Shown here one piece after another: positions 1 through 8,547 of a stretch of 64,000 nt of DNA; position 1 is the first letter of the stretch, and the number at the start of each line of letters is the position of its first letter. The DNA is from Streptomyces sp. CB00455 (GTDB taxonomy: Bacteria > Actinomycetota > Actinomycetes > Streptomycetales > Streptomycetaceae): assembly GCF_001905445.1 (NCBI RefSeq), contig NZ_LIVQ01000003.1:807445-871444 (forward strand). The letters run 5' to 3'. The notes under the pieces are model-generated. The model saw only the letters and a program-made list of their open reading frames with translations, was not told the DNA's origin and did not search any database. Made by a program: the position numbers and the translations under genes.

Positions 1-1
1 G

Positions 2-1228
2 GCCGCCCTGATCGTGCTGTTCGGCGCGGTGAGCCTGTGGGAGGTCTCCGTACGGACCGCGGCCGCCGACGACGTCGTGGGCCGCAGCCAGCCACTGAGC
101 GCGGACGCCGCGAGCATCTACCGCTCCCTCGCGGATGCCGACACGGCCTCCTCCAGCGGCTTCCTCCTCGGTGCGAAGGAGGAGCGCGAGGTCCGTCAGC
201 GGTACGAGAAGGACATCGCCAACGCCTCCAGGCTGCTGGTCAGCGCGGCCGCCACCACCGGGGGCAGCGAGAGCTCGCGCGAGCAGATCACCCTGCTGAG
301 CGAGCAGCTGCCGCGCTACACCGGCCTGATCGAGCAGGCCCGGGCCGCCAACCGGCAGGGCCTGCCGCTGGGCGGGGCCTACCTGCGCTACGCCAACGAG
401 CAGATGACCACCCAGCTGCTGCCCGCCGCCCAGCGGCTGTACGAGGCGGAGACGGACCGGCTCTACACGGACTACGACGACGCCCGGTCCTGGCCGCTGG
501 TATCGCTCGCCGCGGGGCTGGTCGCGCTCGCCGCGCTGGCGTGGGCGCAGCGGCGCAACTACCTCCGGACGAACCGGGTCTTCAACCACGGACTGCTGGC
601 GGCGACGGCGGCGTCCGTGGTGGTGCTGATGTGGCTGGCCGTGGGGCACACGGTGGCCCGGTCCTCCCTGAGCGAGGCCCGCGCGCAGGGGCAGGAATCG
701 CTGAAGGTGCTCAATGACGCGCGGATCGCCTCCCTGCAGGCACGGGCGGGCGAGAACCTGACGCTGATCGCGCGCGGCGCCGTCCTGGCGGAGGACAACA
801 AGTCCGACAAGTACGACGTGGACTTCACGACCAACATGAAGGCGCTGGACGCGGGGCTGGCGACCGCGCTGCGGCTGGCCGACGACGACGCCGGACGCTC
901 CCCCGTGACCCGGGCGGCCGATGGCGTCAAGCAGTGGAAGCAGCGCCACGCGGCGGCCCGTGAGGCGGACCTCAAGGGCGATTACGAGGCCGCCCTGCCG
1001 CTGGTCATCGGGGACAAGGGCCACAAGGACAGCAGCGGGTCCGCCTTCGACACGGTGGACGCCTCCCTGGAGCAGGCGGTGGCCCACGAGCAGCGGGAAT
1101 TCACCCTGTCGGCCCGGGACGGGCTCGGCGCCCTGGGCGGGCTGCCGACCGGCACGGCGGTCCTCGCGGTCGCCGGTGCGGCGGCTGCCCTGCTCGGTAT
1201 CGGGCGCAGGCTTTCGGAGTACAGGTGA
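2..1228 (+). CDS. glnX: GlnX-like membrane sensor protein (5' end outside window)
   Basis: The reading frame is open from the first base, so the start lies upstream and 408 residues are visible. I see four membrane segments: visible residues 1-17, about 164-182 and 197-215 (a hairpin with a short Arg-rich cytosolic loop), and about 380-400. Two helical, charged extracytoplasmic domains lie between them. This four-helix layout, directly upstream of a GlnH-type binding protein and PknG, matches actinobacterial GlnX, which passes the glutamate/aspartate-bound state of GlnH to PknG. The function is inferred from this context plus topology, because the sequence carries no catalytic motif. The stop overlaps the next start (GTGA), so translation is probably coupled. 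Confidence 0.7.
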   Translation, partial: AALIVLFGAVSLWEVSVRTAAADDVVGRSQPLSADAASIYRSLADADTASSSGFLLGAKEEREVRQRYEKDIANASRLLVSAAATTGGSESSREQITLLSEQLPRYTGLIEQARAANRQGLPLGGAYLRYANEQMTTQLLPAAQRLYEAETDRLYTDYDDARSWPLVSLAAGLVALAALAWAQRRNYLRTNRVFNHGLLAATAASVVVLMWLAVGHTVARSSLSEARAQGQESLKVLNDARIASLQARAGENLTLIARGAVLAEDNKSDKYDVDFTTNMKALDAGLATALRLADDDAGRSPVTRAADGVKQWKQRHAAAREADLKGDYEAALPLVIGDKGHKDSSGSAFDTVDASLEQAVAHEQREFTLSARDGLGALGGLPTGTAVLAVAGAAAALLGIGRRLSEYR

Positions 1229-2421
1229 GCGCGATGCGGATACGGGCGGTGCGGACCTCCGGAGGCCAGGGGGCCGCCGGCGGCAGGGACACGGGAAACG
1301 GCCGGAGCGGCGTGCCCGGCGGGAGCGACGAAAGTGGCGCGCCCGGCCCGATCGGCACGGGCAGCTCGGACGGCGCGCACGGCACGCACGGCACGGAAGG
1401 CGCCGCCGACGTGACCGGGCGGCGGCGGCTGACGGGCCGGCTGCGCGGCTGGGGCGGGGTCAGCGCGATGGCCGCCGCCTGCGCGGTGACCGCCGCGGCC
1501 GTGCTGGTGCCGCTGGCCCGTACGGCTCCGGACACCGGCCGCCCGGCGGCCGTCCGCGAACCCGCCTCCGCGGCGGCGGCTCCGGCGACGCCCTGGACGC
1601 TCACCGACACCTGCCAGGACCCGGAGGCGAGCCTGCGCCCGTCCGGTCTGGACGGAGCCGCCATCGCGCGGATCAAGGCGGCGGGCAAGCTCGTCGCGGG
1701 CGTGGACCAGAACAGCTTCCGCTGGGGCTACCGCAACCAGGCCGTGGAGGGCGGCGGCCTCGACGGCTTCGACATCGACCTGGTGAAGGCCATCGCCCAG
1801 GACATCCTGGGCGATCCGAACGCGGTCATCTACCGGGCCATCCCCACCAGCCAGCGGGTCCCGGCGCTCCAGGAGGGCCGCGTCGACATCGTCGTGCGGA
1901 CCATGACCATCAACTGCAAGCGGCTGGAGGACGTCGCCTTCTCGACCGCCTACTTCGAGGCGGGGCAGCAGGTACTGGTGCCCAAGGGCTCCCCGATCAG
2001 CGGTTACGACACCTCGCTGAAGGACAAGCGGATCTGCTTCGCCTCCGGTTCCACGGCGGAGGCCGCGCTGAAGTCCCAGTCGTACGGCTCGGTGCCGGTC
2101 ACCGTGCCCAATCAGCTGGACTGCCTGGTCCGGCTGCAGCTGGGCGAGGTGGACGGGATCATCACGGACAACGCCCTCGCCGCCGGCCAGGCCGCGCAGG
2201 ACCCCTCGGTGCAGCTGGTCGGCTCGCCCTTCACCCGCGAGTTCTACGGCGTGGCGATGAACAAGGACGCCTCCGATCTGGTCCGGAGGGTCAACAAGGT
2301 GCTGGAGGGCTACCGCGCGGGCGGCAGTGACAGCCCGTGGATGAGGTCGTACGTCAAGCACCTGCAGCCGGTCCTGCCCGGCGTGACGGCGCCGCCCGCA
2401 CCCAAGTACCGGGACGGCTGA
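1225..2421 (+). CDS. glnH: GlnH-like glutamate/aspartate-binding protein, membrane-anchored
   Basis: A periplasmic-binding-protein fold (SBP family 3) runs from about residue 140 to the end. It has the typical stretches GFDIDLVKAIAQDILGD, GRVDIVVRTMTIN and the late VDGIITDNALAA. A disordered Gly/Ser-rich N-terminus of about 75 residues precedes a hydrophobic segment near 78-98. No lipobox cysteine is visible, so the protein looks like a signal-anchored membrane protein and not a lipoprotein. The GTG start overlaps the GlnX stop; an ATG three codons on (1234) is possible. In the known GlnX/GlnH/PknG pathway this protein binds amino acids outside the cell and controls the kinase. No ABC permease or ATPase lies nearby, which favours sensing over transport. 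Confidence 0.8.
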   Translation: MSAMRIRAVRTSGGQGAAGGRDTGNGRSGVPGGSDESGAPGPIGTGSSDGAHGTHGTEGAADVTGRRRLTGRLRGWGGVSAMAAACAVTAAAVLVPLARTAPDTGRPAAVREPASAAAAPATPWTLTDTCQDPEASLRPSGLDGAAIARIKAAGKLVAGVDQNSFRWGYRNQAVEGGGLDGFDIDLVKAIAQDILGDPNAVIYRAIPTSQRVPALQEGRVDIVVRTMTINCKRLEDVAFSTAYFEAGQQVLVPKGSPISGYDTSLKDKRICFASGSTAEAALKSQSYGSVPVTVPNQLDCLVRLQLGEVDGIITDNALAAGQAAQDPSVQLVGSPFTREFYGVAMNKDASDLVRRVNKVLEGYRAGGSDSPWMRSYVKHLQPVLPGVTAPPAPKYRDG

Positions 2422-2426
2422 AGCCG

Positions 2427-3818
2427 GTGGCGACACGGGGAACGCAGGCGGATCCGGGACCGGAGACGGGCACGACCGGGGAGGCGGGCCGCGGGGACGC
2501 GGGCACGGAGGCGGAAGCGGGCACGGAGGCGGAAGCGGAGGCACCATCGGTGGAGGCGGAGCCGGCAGTGATGGACCGGGACGACGTCGACCGTGCCCTG
2601 GCCCGGCTGGGCGCGGAGCACGAGGCCGTCGAGACCTCCCTGCTCGCCCTCCAGGACCACGCCGGGCGGCGGCTGCTGGAGGGGGCGGGCCTCACCGGCG
2701 TCACCAAGGAGCGGTGGACGGCCGCCGATGCGGACATCACCCGGCTGTGGACGTACTTCGACGCCTACAGCGGAGCCCTGGCCGCCGCCCGGGAGATCCG
2801 CGAGCGGCGCCGCTGGCCCGGCCGCGAAGACCTGGCCGAGCTCACCGAGCGGCTGCGCGGACCCGGGGTGCTGATCGCCGGCGCGGCCGTCGAGGGCGCC
2901 GCGCTGGCCGAACGGCTCTCGCTCGCCGAGCTGGTGGCCCGGATGAACGCGCTGTACGCGAGCTCCCTGAACGTGGTGGTCGCGGCCGACGCGGTGTGGT
3001 CGGCGCTGCCCGCCCGGATCGACCTGCTCGCCGCCGAGCTGCACCGCACCCGCTCCCTGGCCCACTCCGTGGGGGTCCGCCCGGGCGAGCACCGCTCGGG
3101 CGACGACCTGGAGGCCATCACCGCCGAGCTCGCCGGGCTGCGGGCCGCGGTGATCTCGGATCCGCTGGCGTTCTGGGTTCCGGCCGCCGGGAGTTCGGCG
3201 CCCGGCGGCGGCCGCCCCGACACCGCCCGCTACGACCGGGCCGCGCTCGCGCTGGAGGAGGTACGCCGGGAGGTCGAGGCCGTGCTGGCCGTCCGGCAGG
3301 ACGCCGAGCAGCGGCTGATCAGTCTGCGGGACGTGCTGTCGCGGGCCGACCGGACCCTGGCCGAGGCCCGGACGGCGCGCGGGGAGGTGCTGGCGAAGAT
3401 CGCCGCATCGGAGGTCCCCGCGGTGAGCGGTCCGCCCACGGCGCTGCAGGAGCAGCTCGCGGCGGCGGCCGAGCACCGGCGCCGGTCCCGCTGGCACCGG
3501 CTCTCCCCCCTCCTGGAGTCACTGGAGGAGCGCGCCGAGGAGGAACTGCGCAGGGCCCGCGAGTCGTTGACGGCGGTGACGGCGCCACTGGCGGTACGGG
3601 CCGAGCTGCGGGGGCGGCTCGACGCGTACAAGGCGAAGGTGGCACGGCACGGACTGGCGGAGGATCCGCTGCTGATCGAGCGGTACGACGCGGCCCGGCG
3701 GATGCTGTGGAGCGCGCCCTGCGACCTGCGGGCCGCCGAGCAGGCCGTCCTGCGCTACCAGCAGTCGGCGGCCGAAGCGGTGCAAGGTACGGGGATCCCC
3801 GGAAAGGAGGGCGCATGA
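2427..3818 (+). CDS. Coiled-coil protein of unknown function in the pknG operon
   Basis: This is a soluble protein of about 463 residues with no membrane segment and no enzyme motif I recognise. An acidic, Gly/Glu-rich N-terminus of about 50 residues is followed by Ala/Leu/Arg/Glu-rich heptad-like helices throughout. The start is uncertain. GTG at 2427 follows the GlnH stop closely, but ATG at 2571 has a better purine-rich site (ggaggcgg) upstream and would remove the low-complexity part. The stop overlaps the ATG of the kinase gene (ATGA), preceded by a strong ggaaaggagg site inside this gene. Position between GlnH and PknG suggests a scaffold or adaptor; that is inference only. Confidence 0.75.
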   Translation: MATRGTQADPGPETGTTGEAGRGDAGTEAEAGTEAEAEAPSVEAEPAVMDRDDVDRALARLGAEHEAVETSLLALQDHAGRRLLEGAGLTGVTKERWTAADADITRLWTYFDAYSGALAAAREIRERRRWPGREDLAELTERLRGPGVLIAGAAVEGAALAERLSLAELVARMNALYASSLNVVVAADAVWSALPARIDLLAAELHRTRSLAHSVGVRPGEHRSGDDLEAITAELAGLRAAVISDPLAFWVPAAGSSAPGGGRPDTARYDRAALALEEVRREVEAVLAVRQDAEQRLISLRDVLSRADRTLAEARTARGEVLAKIAASEVPAVSGPPTALQEQLAAAAEHRRRSRWHRLSPLLESLEERAEEELRRARESLTAVTAPLAVRAELRGRLDAYKAKVARHGLAEDPLLIERYDAARRMLWSAPCDLRAAEQAVLRYQQSAAEAVQGTGIPGKEGA

Positions 3819-6685
3819 GCCTGATCGGAACGGCGTGTGTGCGCCCCGGGTGTCCGGGGACGTACGAGGACATGGGCGGCGGCGAGCTGTACTGCGACAC
3901 CTGCGGGCTGGCACCCACGGGCGCCGTCACGGCGGGCGCGGAGGAGCTGGTGTCGCCGCCGACGGGGATGACGAGCGCGGCGCGCGGCTCCCTGGGGTCC
4001 GCCGGATCGCGGGGGTCGAGGGGATCGCAGGGGTCGCACGGTTCGGCGCGCTCCGCCGGTTCGGCGCGCTCCTCGCGTTCCTCCTCGTCACGGCGCTCGG
4101 TGTCGGGGCGGCTCTCGCGCTCGCTGTCGGGTACGGCGTCCAGCCGGTCCGTCTCGGTGCGCAGTTCGGGATCGGCGCCCTCGTCCTCGGGGCGCAGCCG
4201 GCTCGGGGCCGGTCTGGTCAACGTGCCGCAGGTACCGCGCCCGGATCCGTCGGCGGCGGTCCTGGACAATCCGGAGGTGCCGGAGCGCAAGCGGTTCTGC
4301 TCGCGCTCGGACTGCGGGGCGCCGGTGGGGCGGGCCCGGGGCGAACGGCCGGGCCGGACTGAGGGGTTCTGCACCAAGTGCGGGCACCCGTACTCCTTCG
4401 TGCCCAAGCTGCGCGCGGGCGACGTGGTGCACGGCCAGTACGAGGTGGCGGGCTGCCTGGCGCACGGCGGTCTCGGCTGGGTGTACCTGGCGGTGGACCG
4501 GGCGGTCTCGGACCGGTGGGTGGTGCTCAAGGGCCTGCTGGACACCGGGGACCAGGACGCGATGGAGGCGGCGATCTCGGAGCGCCGGTTCCTGGCGGAG
4601 ATCGAGCACTCCAACATCGTGCGGATCTACAACTTCGTGGAGCACCTGGACCAGCGGACCGGCTCGCTGGACGGGTACATCGTCATGGAGTACGTCGGCG
4701 GGAAGTCGCTGAAGGAGATCGCGAACGAGCGGCGCCGGCCGGACGGGCGGCGTGACCCGCTGCCGGTGGAGCAGGCGTGCGCGTACGGCATCGAGGCCCT
4801 GGAGGCGCTCGGGCACCTGCACAGCAGGAACCTCCTGTACTGCGACTTCAAGGTCGACAACGCGATCCAGCAGCAGGACCAGCTGAAACTGATCGACATG
4901 GGCGCCGTGCGGCGGATGGACGACGAGGAGTCGGCCATATACGGCACGGTCGGCTACCAGGCCCCGGAGGTCGCCGAACTGGGGCCGTCCGTCGCCTCCG
5001 ACCTGTACACGGTGGCGCGGACCCTGGCGGTCCTGACCTTCGACTTCCAGGGCTACACGAACGTGTTCGCGGACTCGCTCCCCGACCCCGAGCACATCGA
5101 GGTGTTCGGGCGGTACGAGTCCTTCTACCGGCTGCTCGTCCGGGCCACCGATCCGGATCCGGGGCGCCGGTTCTCCTCCGCGCAGGAGATGGCGGACCAG
5201 CTGACGGGGGTGCTGCGGGAGGTGGTCGCCCTCCAGACGGGCCGGCCCCGTCCGCAACTGTCCACGCTCTTCGCGCCCGAGTTGCGCGTTGCGGACACCC
5301 GGCTGTTCACCGACGTGGCGGGGGCGCAGGTGTCCCGGCTGGGTGCCCGTCCGGCCGGCTCCGGGCGGGGCGGCAAGCTGTCCGGGCGCGGCCGTCGCGG
5401 CCTGGTGCCCGGCGGCGCGGCTGCGGCGGGTCCCGGTGGCGCGGCCGCTGCGGCGCCGGGCGGCGTGAGCGTCGGGGGGGCTCCGGCCGGTGTGGCCGCG
5501 TGGCCCGGTGCCCCGGCGGCCGGCCCCGTCCGGGGGCCCGGACCCCTTCCGGCGGCCCGGTCCGGGGCCCTGGGCGGCCACGGACCCGCGGTTCCGGCCG
5601 GGGGTACGGCGGCCGCCGCGCTCGGCGCCACCGCCACGCACGTGTCCGCGCCGCTGCCGGGGCCCCGGCCCGCTCCCCTGCCGCCGGGCACGCCGCCGGC
5701 GGCGCCCGGCGGCACGCCCGGACCCGCTCCTGCTCCCGCATACCCCTTCCCTTCGGCGGGAGCGACCACGCTCGACGCGCACGACTGCGCCCTGGCACTG
5801 CCCGTGCCGCTGGTGGACCCGGCCGACCCGAACGCCGGCTTCCTGGCCGGCCTGCTGGCCTCCGCCCCGGCCGACCTGCTGGGCGCCCTCGGCTCGGCGC
5901 CCGCGGATTCGGCCGAACTGCGGCTGCGTGAGCTGCGGGCCCGGCTGGAACTGGGCGAACTGCCCGCCGCCGGCCACGCCCTGACGGAGCTGGAGGCCCG
6001 GCACCCGGACGACTGGCGGGTGGTGTGGGCCCGCGGCATCGCCTCGCTGGCCGCCGGCGAGGACGAGATCGCGGCCCTGTCCTTCGATGCGATCTACGAC
6101 GCCTTCCCGGGCGAGCCGGCGCCGAAGCTGGCCCTCGGGCTGTGCGCGGAGGTGCTGGGCCAGCTGGACAACGCCGCCGAGTACTACCGCCTCGTCTGGA
6201 TCACCGACCCGGGCTTCGTGAGCGCGGCCTTCGGGCTGGCGCGGGTCCGGCTGGCCGCCGGGGACCGGGCCGGAGCCGTGCGCACGCTGGAATCCGTCCC
6301 GGAGTCGTCCATCCACTACACCGCCGCCCGGGTGGCGGCCGTACGCGCACGTCTGCGCGAGCGGTCGCCGCAGGAGCCGCTGCTGGCCGACCTGGTGGCC
6401 GCCGCGGAGCAGGTGGAAGCGCTGCGGCGGTTCGGACTCGACCCCGAACGCCACGAGCGGCTCACCACGGAAGTTCTGGGCTCGGCCCTCGACTGGGTAC
6501 TGTCGGGCAGCCGGGGTCGCGACCCCGGCAAGACCTCGCTGCTCGGCTGTCAACTGGACGAGCGGGGACTGCGCTTCGGACTGGAGCGCTCGTACCGCGT
6601 GCTCGCACGGCTGGCGCAGCGGGGCGAGGAGAGGATCGAACTGGTGGAGCGGGCAAACCGTTTCCGTCCCCGGACGTGGGTGTGA
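3815..6685 (+). CDS. pknG: PknG-type serine/threonine protein kinase with zinc ribbon and TPR
   Basis: This 956-residue protein has the PknG domain order. The N-terminus carries cysteines at 8, 13, 27 and 30, then a Ser/Arg-rich stretch, then rubredoxin-like cysteine pairs around 162-167 and CTKCG about 25 residues later. The kinase domain spans about 205-460: Lys239 in VVLKGL, catalytic loop YCDFKVDN with Asp344, and DMGA (Asp361) in place of DFG, all PknG-like. A Pro/Gly/Ala-rich linker (about 500-650) precedes tetratricopeptide-like helices (about 690-950). PknG is soluble and couples amino-acid supply to 2-oxoglutarate metabolism through FHA proteins. An FHA protein is encoded downstream in the same operon. 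The start has an ideal ggaaaggagg site. Confidence 0.9.
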   Translation: MSLIGTACVRPGCPGTYEDMGGGELYCDTCGLAPTGAVTAGAEELVSPPTGMTSAARGSLGSAGSRGSRGSQGSHGSARSAGSARSSRSSSSRRSVSGRLSRSLSGTASSRSVSVRSSGSAPSSSGRSRLGAGLVNVPQVPRPDPSAAVLDNPEVPERKRFCSRSDCGAPVGRARGERPGRTEGFCTKCGHPYSFVPKLRAGDVVHGQYEVAGCLAHGGLGWVYLAVDRAVSDRWVVLKGLLDTGDQDAMEAAISERRFLAEIEHSNIVRIYNFVEHLDQRTGSLDGYIVMEYVGGKSLKEIANERRRPDGRRDPLPVEQACAYGIEALEALGHLHSRNLLYCDFKVDNAIQQQDQLKLIDMGAVRRMDDEESAIYGTVGYQAPEVAELGPSVASDLYTVARTLAVLTFDFQGYTNVFADSLPDPEHIEVFGRYESFYRLLVRATDPDPGRRFSSAQEMADQLTGVLREVVALQTGRPRPQLSTLFAPELRVADTRLFTDVAGAQVSRLGARPAGSGRGGKLSGRGRRGLVPGGAAAAGPGGAAAAAPGGVSVGGAPAGVAAWPGAPAAGPVRGPGPLPAARSGALGGHGPAVPAGGTAAAALGATATHVSAPLPGPRPAPLPPGTPPAAPGGTPGPAPAPAYPFPSAGATTLDAHDCALALPVPLVDPADPNAGFLAGLLASAPADLLGALGSAPADSAELRLRELRARLELGELPAAGHALTELEARHPDDWRVVWARGIASLAAGEDEIAALSFDAIYDAFPGEPAPKLALGLCAEVLGQLDNAAEYYRLVWITDPGFVSAAFGLARVRLAAGDRAGAVRTLESVPESSIHYTAARVAAVRARLRERSPQEPLLADLVAAAEQVEALRRFGLDPERHERLTTEVLGSALDWVLSGSRGRDPGKTSLLGCQLDERGLRFGLERSYRVLARLAQRGEERIELVERANRFRPRTWV

Positions 6686-6688
6686 TTG

Positions 6689-8431
6689 ATGTCGATGCAT
6701 CGGCTGTCGGGCTGCCCCGGCTGCGCGGAACCCCTGGAGGAGGGTGACCGCTTCTGCGGCGTCTGCGGCTACGCGGTCACCGCGCCTGCGCCGGCCGGCG
6801 CCGCGGACCATCCGACGATTCCCCTGCCGACGGCGCCTGCGGGCGCTGCCGCCGGACCGGACACGGGCACGGCGACGGACTCGGGCACCGCGGCTGCCGG
6901 CGGCGCGACGGGAGTTGCGGGTGCCGCCGGTACTGCGGCTGCCCCGGGTGCGCCGCACGGCAACGCGGCCCCCGCGCCCGCCGGGGGCTACGGCGCCCCC
7001 GGGCCCGCGCCCGGGTGGGGCAGTGTCGCCGCGGCCGCTCCCACCCTGGTCGGCGACCCGGCCGACTGGGCCGCGCCCCCGGCGGAGCGGCCGGGCGCGG
7101 CCGGAGCCCCGCACGCCGGAGCCCCGTACGCCGCAGTGGCGTACGGCGAAGTTCCGTACGGCGCTCCGCAGGCCACGGCGGGCGCTCCCGAGCCCGGGCA
7201 CGACCTCCCAGGCCCGGGCCCCGGCCCCGGCACGCCCCCCGAGGGGACCCCGTGGCAGCCGGCGGAGCAGCACGCCGGCGGTGCGCCGGAGGGTCCCGCG
7301 GCCCGTTACGACTTGCCGGGCGCCCACGCGCACCCCGAGGGCGACCCGCAGGGCACGGGCTCCGGCGACGGCCCCGCCGGCGCTCCCGCCTCCGGCGCCG
7401 GGATCCCGTACGGCGCCACCCCCGCGGGCGCGGCGGAGGACGGCGCGGCGCCCGAAGGCGTCCCCGGAGGGGCGGCGCAGGCCCAGCAGCCCGCCGCTGC
7501 CGGCGGCAGGACCTGCGTCGCCTGCCGCGCCGGGCACGTCGACCCGGACGGCTACTGCGAGCACTGCGGGCACGCCCAGCCCCGGGAGCGCGACCACCTC
7601 GAAGAGGAGCTCGGCAGCGTGGCCGCCGTCAGCGACCGCGGGCTGCGCCACCACCGCAACGAGGACTCGTTCGCGGTCGCGGCGACCGCCCTTCCCGACG
7701 GTTCGGCGGCCACCGTGGCCATCGTCTGCGACGGCGTCTCCTCCGCGAGCCGCCCCGACGAGGCATCGGCGGCCGCGGCCGCGGCCGCCAACGAAGCGCT
7801 GCTCGAAGCCCTCCCGCGCGGCGCGCACCCCCAGGAGGCCATGCACGACGCGATCCTGGCGGCCGCCGCCGCGGTCAACGCCCTGGGGCCCGAGATCCCC
7901 GGCGCGCAGAACGCCCCCGCCTGCACCCTGGTCGGCGCCGTCGTCAGCAGCGGCCTGCTGACCATCGGATGGGTGGGTGACAGCCGCGCGTACTGGGTGC
8001 CGGACGACCGCGCGGCGCTGCCGCGCCGGCTCACCGAGGACGACTCCTGGGCCGCCCAGATGGTCGCGGCGGGCCTGATGGGCGAGGCGGAGGCGTACGC
8101 CGACGTCCGCGCCCACGCCATCACCGGCTGGCTCGGGGCCGACGCCTACGACCTCGAACCGCACACCGCCATCTTCAAGCCGGACCACCCGGGCGTGGTG
8201 GTGGTCTGCACGGACGGCCTGTGGAACTACGCGGAATCCGCACGGGAGATGGCCCAGGTGCTCCCCGCGGACGCCGCCACCCGCCCCCTGCACAGTGCGC
8301 AGGTCCTGGTGGGCCACGCCCTCGACGGCGGCGGACACGACAACGTGACCGTGGCCATCGTGCCGTTCGCCGCCCAGCCGGAAGGGGAGGCGGGCGCGGC
8401 GCCGGGGCCGGAACCGTCCCCCCGGCCCTGA
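6689..8431 (+). CDS. PP2C-family serine/threonine phosphatase with zinc ribbons
   Basis: This 580-residue protein starts 3 bases after the kinase stop; ATG 6695 is an alternative. A zinc ribbon (C9, C12, C23, C26) opens it. About 240 residues of Ala/Gly/Pro-rich low-complexity sequence follow, then a second ribbon (CVAC then CEHC). The PP2C domain covers about 305-560, with the metal-binding sets RNEDSF, VCDGVSS (Asp348), GWVGDSRAYW, CTDGLW and GGHDN all present, so it should be active. Directly after PknG and before a vWA gene, it is the likely antagonist of the kinase. The ribbon-plus-linker design is shared with the kinase and FHA proteins of the operon. Confidence 0.9.
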   Translation: MSMHRLSGCPGCAEPLEEGDRFCGVCGYAVTAPAPAGAADHPTIPLPTAPAGAAAGPDTGTATDSGTAAAGGATGVAGAAGTAAAPGAPHGNAAPAPAGGYGAPGPAPGWGSVAAAAPTLVGDPADWAAPPAERPGAAGAPHAGAPYAAVAYGEVPYGAPQATAGAPEPGHDLPGPGPGPGTPPEGTPWQPAEQHAGGAPEGPAARYDLPGAHAHPEGDPQGTGSGDGPAGAPASGAGIPYGATPAGAAEDGAAPEGVPGGAAQAQQPAAAGGRTCVACRAGHVDPDGYCEHCGHAQPRERDHLEEELGSVAAVSDRGLRHHRNEDSFAVAATALPDGSAATVAIVCDGVSSASRPDEASAAAAAAANEALLEALPRGAHPQEAMHDAILAAAAAVNALGPEIPGAQNAPACTLVGAVVSSGLLTIGWVGDSRAYWVPDDRAALPRRLTEDDSWAAQMVAAGLMGEAEAYADVRAHAITGWLGADAYDLEPHTAIFKPDHPGVVVVCTDGLWNYAESAREMAQVLPADAATRPLHSAQVLVGHALDGGGHDNVTVAIVPFAAQPEGEAGAAPGPEPSPRP

Positions 8432-8547
8432 CCGCCCACCGGCCCGCCGCCGATCCGGCCACGCCGGCCGCCCACCCACCCGGCGCGCCCGTCCGACCGC
8501 CCGCCTGAGCCCTGAGCCCTGAGCCCGAGCCCCGAGGAGTCCCACCG

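Noticed and set aside
4088..8545. A 1485-codon open frame on the minus strand
   Set aside because: It is antisense to the kinase and phosphatase genes and has no family motif.
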